NCBI RefSeq assembly: GCF_016861785.1
Contig: NZ_BOLS01000002.1
Span: 62,001 to 126,000, forward strand
Source: Lacticaseibacillus mingshuiensis
GTDB taxonomy: Bacteria; Bacillota; Bacilli; Lactobacillales; Lactobacillaceae
Direction: 5' to 3'
DNA length: 64,000 nucleotides
Below, piece by piece: positions 54,802 to 63,466 of the stretch. The notes under the pieces are model-generated. The model saw nothing but the letters and a program-made list of their open reading frames with translations. It was not told where the DNA came from and did not search any database. The position numbers were made by a program, and so were the translations under genes. Within the stretch, counting starts at the first letter, position 1. Each line of letters opens with the position of its first letter.

Positions 54802-55869
54802 ATGAGTGTTATCAGTCGCATCAAAACTTGGCTGACCAATCGCCGGCCGCCTCGCCGCCCTCGGCCCCAACGTCCTGCCACTGCGCCAGCCGCCACCCGA
54901 CCACAGCCAGCCCCGATGCCGGCGTCGCAACCAGCCGCCACCGCAAGCGCCCCCGTTCAATATGGGCCAGCCGCGCCGCTAGTCCATGTGACGCTGAACT
55001 ATTTTCTCAGCCGCTCAAGCCAGTCCTTGAAAAAAACGATCACGCTCACCGGCTATAGTGGTGCGCCCTTGACCCTGCCATGGACCGTCCTGCCCGGCTA
55101 TGTGCTGGTCTCCGTCACGGGCTTCACCGCAAGTTTTCCAGCGACTAACACCACGATCACCTATTATTACGAGCCGCGCTTGGCTGGACCTGTCCTGGTC
55201 TATCACCGCACCACGACTGGGCGCCTGCTCAGCTTGCCGGAGATCTTGCGCGGCCCGGTCAACACCCAGTTCACGGCGGAGGCGCTGCCAGAAATGGCTG
55301 ATCAGCTGCTGGGGCCGGCGCGCCAAAATGGGACGTTCACCACGCACACCCAGACGTTGCATTTCACATACAATGTGGCCCAGCTGGAAAATGCGCAAGC
55401 GCCCGAACAGGCCTACATTACCTTGAACATTGGCAAGACCGCGTTTTTGGCTCCAGAGGACACCGCGACACATGGTGCCTATCTGCCTGCGGGAACCGCG
55501 TGGCGTGTCTACACCATGGTGCGCGAGCCAAATCAAACAGTCTGGCTCAATCTTGGCGGCGAGCTGTGGATCACGGCAAGCGACACGACGCCACAGACCG
55601 ACCTCCCATTTTTGCCAGGCCCGATGCAGCTCGCGTTGCCAACGGTTCATTTTGAAGGCACGACGACTGCCATGAATCAGCAAGCGCGCATTTCCGCAGG
55701 CCCAACTGGGGTCACCACTTGGGATGCCCCATACGGTCAGGCGATCGCGCGACTGGCCAGTGGCACCGCGGTTCATATCAGCGCGAAGACCGTCCTGGCT
55801 GATCACAGCGAATGGCTTGAGACCGACTGCGGCCTGGTCCTCGCCAATTACGTTGAGTGGCAAAACTGA
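54802..55869 (+). CDS. MucBP-like repeat protein without signal peptide
   Basis: A 355-aa protein. A basic N-terminus (ISRIKTWLTNRRPPRRPRP) and a Pro/Ala-rich linker (to about 55) lead to a MucBP-like module (about 61-125, VTLNYFLSRSSQSLKKTITL ... TITYYYE), a second similar module (about 185-265), and a C-terminal SH3-like part (TTWDAPYGQAIARLASGTAVHI). MucBP domains usually sit in cell-wall adhesins, but no signal peptide, membrane helix or LPXTG is present. AAAGGAG precedes the ATG. Location and ligand unknown. Confidence 0.75.
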   Translation: MSVISRIKTWLTNRRPPRRPRPQRPATAPAATRPQPAPMPASQPAATASAPVQYGPAAPLVHVTLNYFLSRSSQSLKKTITLTGYSGAPLTLPWTVLPGYVLVSVTGFTASFPATNTTITYYYEPRLAGPVLVYHRTTTGRLLSLPEILRGPVNTQFTAEALPEMADQLLGPARQNGTFTTHTQTLHFTYNVAQLENAQAPEQAYITLNIGKTAFLAPEDTATHGAYLPAGTAWRVYTMVREPNQTVWLNLGGELWITASDTTPQTDLPFLPGPMQLALPTVHFEGTTTAMNQQARISAGPTGVTTWDAPYGQAIARLASGTAVHISAKTVLADHSEWLETDCGLVLANYVEWQN

Positions 55870-55877
55870 ACCTAACC

Positions 55878-55926
55878 AAAAGCGCGACCCTTTTTCCGCA
55901 ATTGGAAAAAAGGTCGCGCTATTTTG
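55878..55926 (+). terminator. Bidirectional terminator between the MucBP-like and SseB-like genes
   Basis: AGCGCGACCCTTTTTCC / GGAAAAAAGGTCGCGCT stem between convergent genes. Confidence 0.85.
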
Positions 55927-55933
55927 TTGCGGG

Positions 55934-56815
55934 TTATCCGCGCGTATATTTCGGGGTGATCTGTTCCACCACGCCAGCCAGATCATGATCCATGGCTGCG
56001 ATATTCAAACCATTTTCAGCTTCATCGAGATGGGCATGGCCCAAGTCAGCCAGCTGCTGGAAAAACTTGCCGCGAACCGTTTCGTCGATCGGCTCAAGAT
56101 CCAAGACGATAAAATAATTCGCCATGTCCTGATACCGCATCATCAGCAACCACCCACGCTTGACGGCCGGTTGCTGCGCCAAGGCAGGTTCAATAGCTTC
56201 CCAGAACCCTGCCAGCACCTCTTGAGCTTCGCTGACTTCGATCGCCATGTCTTCGTCGGTGGCGCTGTGGCGATGGGCCGCCTGTTTCGCCAGGTCCGCC
56301 ATTGCGTCGCGCTCAAGCGTGATGTTGTCGCTGAATGGATTGATCACGGCGCCGGCGAGATCCTCATTTTGCTCGATCATTGTGACCATGTCCTTGAACC
56401 GCACGGCCAGCCCATGCGCGCGCTCAACGTTTGCACCGATTCCCGCATTGTTCCAAGAGTCATACAAATCGTTGACCGCCAGCCAGTCGGTGAAAAATGG
56501 CTGGAAGGACTTGCCATCGGTGGTGGTCATGACCGGAAATTGAATCTCAGTGTCCTCATCCACCTGAATGTGGCCCTCCGCATCCGCCTTGATCGGGGCG
56601 TCGGACAACGCGATCACGATCAGGCGACTGTTTTCGATGAGCTCTTCCAAGAATTCACTCATCGCGGTGTCGCTTTGTTCCAGCGAGTAGGTCCGCCATT
56701 TTGCCAGTAGGTCATCGTTGGTGATGCCTTCTACATTCGCGGAAATATCAACGCCATCGTGCGCTGCTGGGGTCTGGTGCTTCACATCGTCTTTGCCAAA
56801 TTCATGCAATGCCAT
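55934..56815 (-). CDS. SseB-like protein
   Basis: A 293-aa protein with an SseB N-terminal domain (LEELIENSRLIVIALSDAPIKAD ... FPVMTTTDGKSFQPFFTDW split) and an SseB C-terminal domain (GFWEAIEPALAQQPAVKRGWLLM). SseB was named for serine sensitivity in E. coli; its role in lactobacilli is unknown. AAGGGAG precedes the ATG. It is 18 nt downstream of prfC and likely cotranscribed. Confidence 0.8.
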   Translation of the reverse strand: MALHEFGKDDVKHQTPAAHDGVDISANVEGITNDDLLAKWRTYSLEQSDTAMSEFLEELIENSRLIVIALSDAPIKADAEGHIQVDEDTEIQFPVMTTTDGKSFQPFFTDWLAVNDLYDSWNNAGIGANVERAHGLAVRFKDMVTMIEQNEDLAGAVINPFSDNITLERDAMADLAKQAAHRHSATDEDMAIEVSEAQEVLAGFWEAIEPALAQQPAVKRGWLLMMRYQDMANYFIVLDLEPIDETVRGKFFQQLADLGHAHLDEAENGLNIAAMDHDLAGVVEQITPKYTRG

Positions 56816-56833
56816 GAGGTGCTCCCTTCTCGA

Positions 56834-58411
56834 CTAAAGCTTAGCCGTCAACCGAACGTCTGGATACTTATCTTGGAACCAGCGCATCGCGTACTGATTT
56901 TCAAACAGGAACAATGGCGCGCCCGCCAAGTCCTTCACCAGAAGATTACGCGAACTGCTCATTTTTTCATCGAGCTGCGTCTCGTCGATCCACCGCGCGA
57001 TGCGGCTGCCGATCGGCGTCATCACAACTTCCGAATTATACTCGTTTTGCATCCGGAACTTAAAGACTTCGAACTGCAGCTGCCCGACCGCGCCGAGAAT
57101 GTAATCATCGGTGCTGTACGTGCGATACAGCTGAATGGCCCCTTCTTGGACCAGCTGCTGCATGCCCTTATGGAAGCTCTTTTGCTTCATCACGTTTTTG
57201 GCCGTGACGCGCATGAACAGCTCAGGCGTGAACTGTGGGAGTTTCGCATATTCCACCGGTTCCTTGCCAGCGAAAATACTGTCGCCGATCTGGAAATTGC
57301 CCGTGTCATACAACCCGACAATGTCGCCGGCCACGGCACTTTCCACGGTCTCACGCGAATTGGCCATGAACTCCGTCGAGTTGTTCAGCCGCATCACTTT
57401 GCCGGTGCGCGTCAGGGTCACATCCATCCCGCGTTCAAACTCGCCAGCGCCGATTCGCACAAACGCAATGCGGTCACGGTGGTTGGGATTCATGTTGGCC
57501 TGAATCTTAAAGACGAAGCCGGAAAAATTCGGATCGACCGGACTGAGCTTGCGGCCGTCCTCAAGTACATGCTCACTTGGCGAAGGCGCCATGTCCACAA
57601 AATTTTTGAGGAACGTCTCAACGCCGAAGTTGGTCAAAGCGGAACCGAAGAACACCGGCGTCTGATCACCCTGCATCACCTTTTTCAGATCAAACTGATT
57701 ACCGGCATCGTTCAACAGCGCAATGTCATCCAGGGTGTCGCGGTAAATGCTTTCCTGGCTGATCGGTTCGCTTGGATCCAGCTTACCGTCTGCATCCAGC
57801 GGCAAAAAGCGCTCACCGGCTTCGTTTTCCCGGTACAACTCGACCTGCTTGGCGCGTCGATCGTACAGGCCCAAAAGACCCTTGCCCATCCCCATCGGCC
57901 AGTTCATCGCGTAACCTTCGATGCCGAGCAAATCCTCCAGCTCGGCGATCAAGTCCAGCGGCTCGCGGCCATCGCGATCCAGCTTGTTCATAAAGGTGAA
58001 GATCGGAATGCCGCGCTGTTTCACGACTTTGAACAGTTTCTTGGTCTGGGCCTCGATCCCCTTGGCGGAGTCGATGACCATCACGGCCGCATCCACTGCC
58101 ATCAAGGTTCGGTAGGTATCTTCGGAGAAATCCTCATGCCCCGGCGTGTCCAAGATGTTGATGCGCTTGCCTTGATAATCGAATTGCATCACCGAACTCG
58201 TCACGGAGATCCCACGCTGCTGTTCGATTGCCATCCAGTCAGATTTCGCAAAATGCCCTGACTTTTTTGCCTTCACAGTCCCGGCTTCACGAATGACGCC
58301 GCCAAACAGCAAGAGCTGCTCGGTGATCGTCGTTTTCCCAGCATCCGGGTGAGAAATAATGGCAAAGGTGCGGCGCTTGTCTACCGCGGCTTGTAATTCT
58401 TGTTTATTCAT
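56834..58411 (-). CDS. prfC: Peptide chain release factor 3
   Basis: A 525-aa translational GTPase that removes RF1/RF2 from ribosomes. G1 [10 protein letters not shown]3 DTPGHEDF and G4 NKLD are intact. The ATG at 58411 is preceded by AAAGGA. Confidence 0.96.
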   Translation of the reverse strand: MNKQELQAAVDKRRTFAIISHPDAGKTTITEQLLLFGGVIREAGTVKAKKSGHFAKSDWMAIEQQRGISVTSSVMQFDYQGKRINILDTPGHEDFSEDTYRTLMAVDAAVMVIDSAKGIEAQTKKLFKVVKQRGIPIFTFMNKLDRDGREPLDLIAELEDLLGIEGYAMNWPMGMGKGLLGLYDRRAKQVELYRENEAGERFLPLDADGKLDPSEPISQESIYRDTLDDIALLNDAGNQFDLKKVMQGDQTPVFFGSALTNFGVETFLKNFVDMAPSPSEHVLEDGRKLSPVDPNFSGFVFKIQANMNPNHRDRIAFVRIGAGEFERGMDVTLTRTGKVMRLNNSTEFMANSRETVESAVAGDIVGLYDTGNFQIGDSIFAGKEPVEYAKLPQFTPELFMRVTAKNVMKQKSFHKGMQQLVQEGAIQLYRTYSTDDYILGAVGQLQFEVFKFRMQNEYNSEVVMTPIGSRIARWIDETQLDEKMSSSRNLLVKDLAGAPLFLFENQYAMRWFQDKYPDVRLTAKL

Positions 58412-58480
58412 AAAAGATCCTTTCAAAAGCGGTCGTGACGGACAGCGCTGCGACTTACATCCGAAACCCTTCTTTTCATC

Positions 58481-58506
58481 AAAAAAGTCCCGGACACTCC
58501 GAGACC
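58481..58506 (-). terminator. Terminator of the CorC/HlyC-family gene
   Basis: GTCTCGGA / TCCGGGAC stem with a 3-base loop and six T on the minus strand. Confidence 0.8.
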
Positions 58507-58551
58507 AAGTCTTGTTCCATTATAAGGAAGAACCGACGCGACTTCAATCGA

Positions 58552-59901
58552 TCATTCTTCTGATTTGCTGGTCGGCTCAGCGGAAGCCGGCTGACTGAGG
58601 TGCACATGCACATTGATCATCCGCGAGCCGTCCATTTTGCCCGTGGTCAACGTACTGCCGCCTGGCAATGGCAGCGATTCCTGCTGGCGGTTCGTCGGAA
58701 TTTTGCCCAATTGGGTGATCACGTACCCCGCCAGCGTGTCGACATCATCGGCTTCCAGCGTCATGTGAAAATAGGCATTGAACTCGCTGATCGGCATCTT
58801 GCCAGCCACCAGATAATCATCGGCATCGAGCTTCGTGACCATCACAGTGGCCTGGTCGCTTTCGTCATCGATATCGCCAACGACCTCCTCGATCAGGTCC
58901 TCGATCGTGACGACGCCGACCACGCCGCCGTATTCATCGAGCAAGATCGCCATTTGTTGCTGGCGGATGCGCATCTCGGTCAACAGATCATCCACCGTCA
59001 ACGTTTCGGGGACAAACAATGGGTCAGTCATGACATCTTCAAGCCGTACCTGCTCAAACCCGACGCGGCGCGCCTCTTTGAGCAGATTTTTGATATGCAC
59101 GATACCGATGACATTATCCTTATCGCCTTGATAGACGGGAATCCGCGAATAAATGTTGTCCAGAATCGCGTCGATCGCCGTCGCATCAGGCGCATCCGCA
59201 TCGACCATGAAGGCATCGATTCGCGGCACCATCACCTCGCGCGCCATTTTGCTGGTCAGCGAGATCACACCTTCGAACATTTCGTACTCGTCGTCTTCCA
59301 GCGCCCCACTTTGACGGCCCTGCTCGATCATCGACACCATTTCATCACGGGTGACCTGATCTTGTTTCTTGGAAAAATCGATCGGGGTCAGCTTCATCAA
59401 CAGGTTTGTCGATGCCGACAGCAACCACACGAACGGCCGCATCAAAACAGACAGCCAGCTGATCGGCGTGACTGCCGCCTTGGCGACTTTTTCCTTCATT
59501 TGAAGCGCGACCTGCTTCGGATATAACTCCCCAAATACCAGCGACAGATAGGACAGGATGATCGTCACCAAGAGCACCGCGGCCTCATGGGCCCAGCTCA
59601 AGTTGCCAAACAATGGCTCGACATAACCCGCCAAGGTCGTGGCCGCGCTGGCCGATGCAAAGAAGCCAGCAAACGTGATGCCCACCTGAATCGTGGCCAA
59701 AAAGTTGGTCGAGTTCGCCATGATCGCGGTGAGCTTCCCCGCCTTTTTATCGCCGGCCTTCGCCTGCGCCGCCATTTTGTCTTTCGACAACGACACCACC
59801 GCGATCTCCGCGGCCGCAAAGCAGGCGTTGATCAACGTCAACACCACGATCAAGATCAGTTGGGGCCATATCGCACCACTGGCGCCTTCTGCCATCACCA
59901 T
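58552..59901 (-). CDS. CNNM/CorC-type (hemolysin-like) membrane transporter with CBS pair
   Basis: A 449-aa protein. An N-terminal DUF21/CNNM membrane domain of four helices (about 10-190) is followed by two CBS domains (about 215-340) and a CorC_HlyC C-terminal domain (ESLPLPGGSTLTTGKMDG split). The family includes magnesium/cobalt exporters; 'hemolysin' is historical. The ATG at 59901 follows AAAGG by 5 nt; another in-frame ATG lies two codons on. Confidence 0.9.
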   Translation of the reverse strand: MVMAEGASGAIWPQLILIVVLTLINACFAAAEIAVVSLSKDKMAAQAKAGDKKAGKLTAIMANSTNFLATIQVGITFAGFFASASAATTLAGYVEPLFGNLSWAHEAAVLLVTIILSYLSLVFGELYPKQVALQMKEKVAKAAVTPISWLSVLMRPFVWLLSASTNLLMKLTPIDFSKKQDQVTRDEMVSMIEQGRQSGALEDDEYEMFEGVISLTSKMAREVMVPRIDAFMVDADAPDATAIDAILDNIYSRIPVYQGDKDNVIGIVHIKNLLKEARRVGFEQVRLEDVMTDPLFVPETLTVDDLLTEMRIRQQQMAILLDEYGGVVGVVTIEDLIEEVVGDIDDESDQATVMVTKLDADDYLVAGKMPISEFNAYFHMTLEADDVDTLAGYVITQLGKIPTNRQQESLPLPGGSTLTTGKMDGSRMINVHVHLSQPASAEPTSKSEE

Positions 59902-59965
59902 CCACACCTTTCAAAATTGGGCACTCTGCCCATGTTGTTCTACTATCTTGAGGCCTGACCATCCC

Positions 59966-60007
59966 GCCGACCTAGCTGTTCCACCATCCCGCGCACCTAC
60001 GCACCCT
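59966..60007 (-). repeat. Intergenic palindromic repeat, array F copy 2 (truncated)
   Basis: On the minus strand the left arm only (AGGGTGCGTAGGTGCGCGGG to CTAGGTCGGC split). It follows F copy 1 head to tail and loses its right half, like the last copies of arrays A, C and D. Confidence 0.75.
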
Positions 60008-60010
60008 TTG

Positions 60011-60134
60011 TAGTTGGGCTTCGGCCCGCATGGTGGAAGCAGCTAGTCGTTCCAGTCGCCCGATGGCAAAATACGCCATAAACCGCCCAGGCCGAACTAT
60101 CTGCTCAGACCTAAACGCTCGGCTACGCACCCTG
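60011..60134 (-). repeat. Intergenic palindromic repeat, array F copy 1 (chimeric)
   Basis: On the minus strand the left arm is of array C copy 1 type (GCCGAGCGTTTAGGTCTGAG), but the right arm is of array B copy 1 type (TTCCACCATGCGGGCC), so the outer arms do not pair. The apical ATGGCG / GCCAT stem still does. Lies between the AI-2E gene and the CorC-like gene. Confidence 0.8.
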
Positions 60135-60159
60135 TATTTGTCCAGTATACCACGCCACT

Positions 60160-61299
60160 TCACGGTTTGGGCTTTGAGTTCGGGAGGGTGCCGGTCAAGG
60201 CCGCGGTGCGTTTTTGGTCCTGGTGAAAATGGTAGAGCTCAAGCGCATAGGTCACAACTGTTTTGATCACCGCATAGGCAGGTACCACTAAGATGGTTCC
60301 AAGCAAGCCCCATAAGTTACCGGCGACCAGCAACAAGATAATGATCGTCATCGGATGGATGTCCAACGACCGCCCGATCACATTCGGATAGATCACGTTA
60401 CCGTCGACCTGCTGCACGATGATCACCACGACGATCGTCAACGCGACCTCCGTCCAGCTGCGGGTCACGGCTACCAATAGTGCCGGCGCAATGCCAATGT
60501 ACGGGCCAATGTAAGGAATCAAGGTCACGATGCCGGCAAAAAATCCCAGCAAAAACGCGTATGGCATCCCGATGATCAGATAGCCGATAAACGTGAAGGT
60601 CCCAACGAACAAACATTCAATGACCTGACCCGCGATGTAATGCGACAACGTGGCATTCATCCGGTGAAAAACGCCAGCGATCTCATCGCCATAACGCGCT
60701 GGCAGCAATTTTTGCACCGCGGGCACGAACCGGTCGCCATCCTTCAGCATGTAAAACAGAAGCACCGGAATCGTGATCAACGTGATCACCACGCCAACAA
60801 CGGATCCGACCACACTGGGCAGGCCGCTGGAAAAATTGCCGAGCAGACTGGTCAGAATCTTCGCCGGATCGACTTTGATATTGGCGACCATGCTGGCGAT
60901 GCCGAATTGCTGATACCATTTATAATGAGACAACTGAGTCAGCTCTTGGCGAATGAATTTGACAAAATCCGGTAGTCCCGCGACCAGCTGGGTGATCTGG
61001 GTGATCAGATTGGGAATGATGGCTGCGATCGTGAAGACAGCCAGTGCCACCACCACCGCAAAAACAAGCAGGATGCCCCAGCCGCGCCGAATGTGCAATT
61101 TTTCCAGTAAAGTGATCAGCGGGTTGAACAGATAATACATAAAGCCCGCGGTCAAAAGCGGCACCATCAGCGTTGAAAAAAATGTCGCGATCGGTGCAAA
61201 CAAAAACGACAGATTTGTGAGTCCAATTACTAAGAAGACCAGAATAAGGGCTTCAAGTGACCAAAAGAGCAGTTTCGATCGGCGCAATTTTTCAAACAT
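60160..61299 (-). CDS. AI-2E family transporter
   Basis: A 379-aa polytopic protein of the AI-2E (UPF0118/PerM) family, with about eight helices and the conserved PYIGPYIG segment. Members export small molecules or ions; AI-2 itself is not assured. AGGAGG lies 7 nt before the ATG at 61299. The frame extends further upstream without support. Confidence 0.9.
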   Translation of the reverse strand: MFEKLRRSKLLFWSLEALILVFLVIGLTNLSFLFAPIATFFSTLMVPLLTAGFMYYLFNPLITLLEKLHIRRGWGILLVFAVVVALAVFTIAAIIPNLITQITQLVAGLPDFVKFIRQELTQLSHYKWYQQFGIASMVANIKVDPAKILTSLLGNFSSGLPSVVGSVVGVVITLITIPVLLFYMLKDGDRFVPAVQKLLPARYGDEIAGVFHRMNATLSHYIAGQVIECLFVGTFTFIGYLIIGMPYAFLLGFFAGIVTLIPYIGPYIGIAPALLVAVTRSWTEVALTIVVVIIVQQVDGNVIYPNVIGRSLDIHPMTIIILLLVAGNLWGLLGTILVVPAYAVIKTVVTYALELYHFHQDQKRTAALTGTLPNSKPKP

Positions 61300-61431
61300 A
61301 ACGCGTCCTCCTTGGCGGGTGAGAGTCGGCTGCCTGTCCCGATCGACAGCCATTGTTAGCCGTGGTCCCGCCATGTCAACTCAGTGCTATAATAACAGAA
61401 ATAAGACCGAAACGTGAAAGCTGTGACCACT

Positions 61432-61869
61432 ATGACCATTGAAGTGACAAAAGATCTGACCAGTACCACCTACCAAGATGCACTTGCGATTCGTACCACC
61501 GTCTTTGTCGAGGAACAAAACGTCCCGGCAGACCTGGAAGTCGACAGCGAGGAAGCCCGCGCCATCTATTTTGTGGCGTATGACCAAGGGCTCGCCTTGG
61601 GCACCGCGCGCTTGCTCAAAGAAGGCTATGGCTATCATGTGCAGCGCGTGGCTGTGCTCAAAGCTTATCGTCATCATGGAATCGGTGCCCAGTTACTTGA
61701 CGCGATCGTGGACTATGCCCAGGCGCATGACGCGGGTGAATTGCGGCTTGGCGCCCAGCTGACCGCAGTTGGTTTTTACAAGGGGCTGGGTTTTCATCTG
61801 ACAGAAAAACCTGAGTTCTTGGATGCCGGCATTCGGCATCGCGAAATGGCCCTGAATCTGACCGATTGA
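61432..61869 (+). CDS. GNAT family acetyltransferase (ElaA-like)
   Basis: A 145-aa N-acetyltransferase. The acetyl-CoA loop is in VQRVAVLKAYRHHGIGAQLL, and TTVFVEEQNVPADLEVD is typical of ElaA-type members. TATAAT at 61388-61393 is a likely -10. The start is uncertain because no strong ribosome site is seen; a GTG at 61414 is possible. Confidence 0.85.
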   Translation: MTIEVTKDLTSTTYQDALAIRTTVFVEEQNVPADLEVDSEEARAIYFVAYDQGLALGTARLLKEGYGYHVQRVAVLKAYRHHGIGAQLLDAIVDYAQAHDAGELRLGAQLTAVGFYKGLGFHLTEKPEFLDAGIRHREMALNLTD

Positions 61870-61968
61870 TCGCGGCGTAAGCGACCCCCAGCGGTTCCGT
61901 TCGGGCGCCTGCCTCGCTGGCCGCGAAGAACATGCTATAATGAACGCAATACAATTAGGAGGTGCGCC

Positions 61969-62460
61969 ATGGGCAATGGCAAGGCTACCTTGATCTTCAC
62001 CTTTTTCTTTGGTATTCCCTATCTGTGCGCACAGCTGATGATCGGCATCGCCTACAACGCGTTGGTGCTGCATGCCGACAGTATCTGGCGGACGGCGGTC
62101 GGCGCGATCGTCGGCGCGACCATCATCTATTTTGCTAAGATTCCGCTGGAACGTCCGCTGCGCATCCTCGGCAAATACACGACCATTCAATTCATCCACT
62201 TGGCGGTACGCTTTTTCATGTTGCAGGAAGCCAAGCTGTGGAAGATCATCTTGAATTATCTGCTGGATCTGACGGTGGCCTTTGCCGCCATCGACCTGGT
62301 CCGCGTCCTCTTCCCAACTCCCGAAGCACACGCCTTCATCATTGGCACCCCATTTGGCTGGGTGCTGGCTCTGATGGTCGTGTCGCTGTGCATCGGTGCC
62401 TATATGGATCTGGATGCCATGTCGCTCGTACCGACGATGAAAAAAATGCGGAATCTATAG
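61969..62460 (+). CDS. Four-helix membrane protein, unknown
   Basis: A 163-aa protein with four hydrophobic helices (about 7-30, 43-57, 90-112, 126-147) and a basic tail (TMKKMRNL). AGGAGG lies 6 nt before the ATG. No family recognised. The following spacer, 62461-62863, holds decayed gene fragments. Confidence 0.75.
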   Translation: MGNGKATLIFTFFFGIPYLCAQLMIGIAYNALVLHADSIWRTAVGAIVGATIIYFAKIPLERPLRILGKYTTIQFIHLAVRFFMLQEAKLWKIILNYLLDLTVAFAAIDLVRVLFPTPEAHAFIIGTPFGWVLALMVVSLCIGAYMDLDAMSLVPTMKKMRNL

Positions 62461-62540
62461 CTGCTGAAGCGAGCACCCCGACTGTGATGTGAATTTGATA
62501 GACGAATTTGTACGGAATGAAAACGCTAAGTCGTCCACTT

Positions 62541-62580
62541 TTTTGACAATCGGTGGTCCGATCGGCTCGGGCAAAATTCG
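62541..62580 (+). pseudogene. Possible deoxynucleoside kinase N-terminal remnant
   Basis: Translates as FLTIGGPIGSGKIRV, close to the P-loop start of lactobacillar deoxynucleoside kinases (VLSGPIGAGKSSL). Nothing of the rest of the enzyme follows. Short; could be chance. Confidence 0.35.
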
Positions 62581-62610
62581 AGTGTCCAGACGATTGGGGG
62601 TCACCGCGGA

Positions 62611-62858
62611 CTGCAGTGCCTGCTACACGGCCTCAACGTCAGCGCCAATCAACGCGTGACGATGGGCAAATCTGCGCAACAAACTGAGCGGGTGGTGTCG
62701 CAATGCAGCCAGCTATATCGATAGTGGCAATCTGCTTTTCATTACCGGGCTGGAAAAGTTCAGTGATCTGATTGCAAGCCGTTCTGCCCGTTTATCAGCA
62801 GCCGACACCGTAACCCCACATTTGCTTGCAAAGCTCGCCCAAAGCGCATGGAGGAATA
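62611..62858 (+). pseudogene. DUF1697 protein remnant, frameshifted
   Basis: Two frames carry pieces in the right order. First LLHGLNVSANQRVTMGKS from 62620, like the DUF1697 start LLRGINVGG. Then, one frame over, NAASYIDSGNLLFITGLEKF from about 62701, like its NSGNVLF motif. Deletions join them. The fragment runs into the ribosome site of the next gene. Confidence 0.6.
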
Positions 62859-62863
62859 AGCCG

Positions 62864-63283
62864 ATGCAGATCAGATCAATGACTGAGAATGACGAGCCTG
62901 AACTAGCACGCATCTACTTAACAAGCCGTCAAGCAACGTTTACATGGATGGCGCAGGCAGACTTCAAGCGCAGCGATTTCCAACACGACACGCTCGACGA
63001 GGAAGTGCTGGTTGCAACGATCGACCGGTGCATCCTCGGATTCGTCAGCACTTACCAACCCGACAACTTCATTCATCTATTATTCGTCGATCCGCAATGC
63101 TTTGGTCACGGAATCGGCAAGCAACTACTCACGACAGCACTGACCCATACAGGACGTCCAGCCCGTCTCAAGTGTCTAAGCGCCAATTACCGTGCACGCG
63201 AATTTTACCGGCGCAATGGCTGGGTGACGGAAAGCGAAAACACCACACCGCCCGCCTATTTGAATTTGGTTTACGGCGCTTAA
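62864..63283 (+). CDS. GNAT family acetyltransferase
   Basis: A 139-aa N-acetyltransferase with the acetyl-CoA loop VDPQCFGHGIGKQLL and the C-terminal NYRAREFYRRNGW. GGAGG lies 10 nt before the ATG at 62864. The upstream in-frame extension belongs to the DUF1697 remnant. Substrate unknown. Confidence 0.87.
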   Translation: MQIRSMTENDEPELARIYLTSRQATFTWMAQADFKRSDFQHDTLDEEVLVATIDRCILGFVSTYQPDNFIHLLFVDPQCFGHGIGKQLLTTALTHTGRPARLKCLSANYRAREFYRRNGWVTESENTTPPAYLNLVYGA

Positions 63284-63386
63284 TTCAAAAATTTCCGAAT
63301 CAGGTTCCGGTCTGAATGGAGGAAACATATCAATGTCCCAGTCACTTTGGGGATAAGCGGCCCCGAGCGCCTAGGGCATGTTATCG

Positions 63387-63416
63387 GTTCCACCATTCCG
63401 CGGACCTGCACACCCT
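63387..63416 (-). repeat. Intergenic palindromic repeat fragment G
   Basis: Left arm only on the minus strand (GGGTGTGCAGGTCCGCGG, then AATGGTGGAAC). It is a truncated solitary unit between convergent genes. Confidence 0.65.
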
Positions 63417-63421
63417 GAATA

Positions 63422-63464
63422 CAAAAAATCTCGCGCTGCAAAATGCAGATCGCGAGATTTTTTT
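63422..63464 (-). terminator. Bidirectional terminator
   Basis: AAATCTCGCG / CGCGAGATTT with an inner TGC / GCA and flanking A- and T-runs, serving both convergent genes. Confidence 0.85.
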
Positions 63465-63466
63465 GG

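Noticed and set aside
56759-58261. A 500-codon plus-strand open frame antisense to prfC
   Set aside because: Same artefact of codon bias; the minus strand encodes intact RF3.
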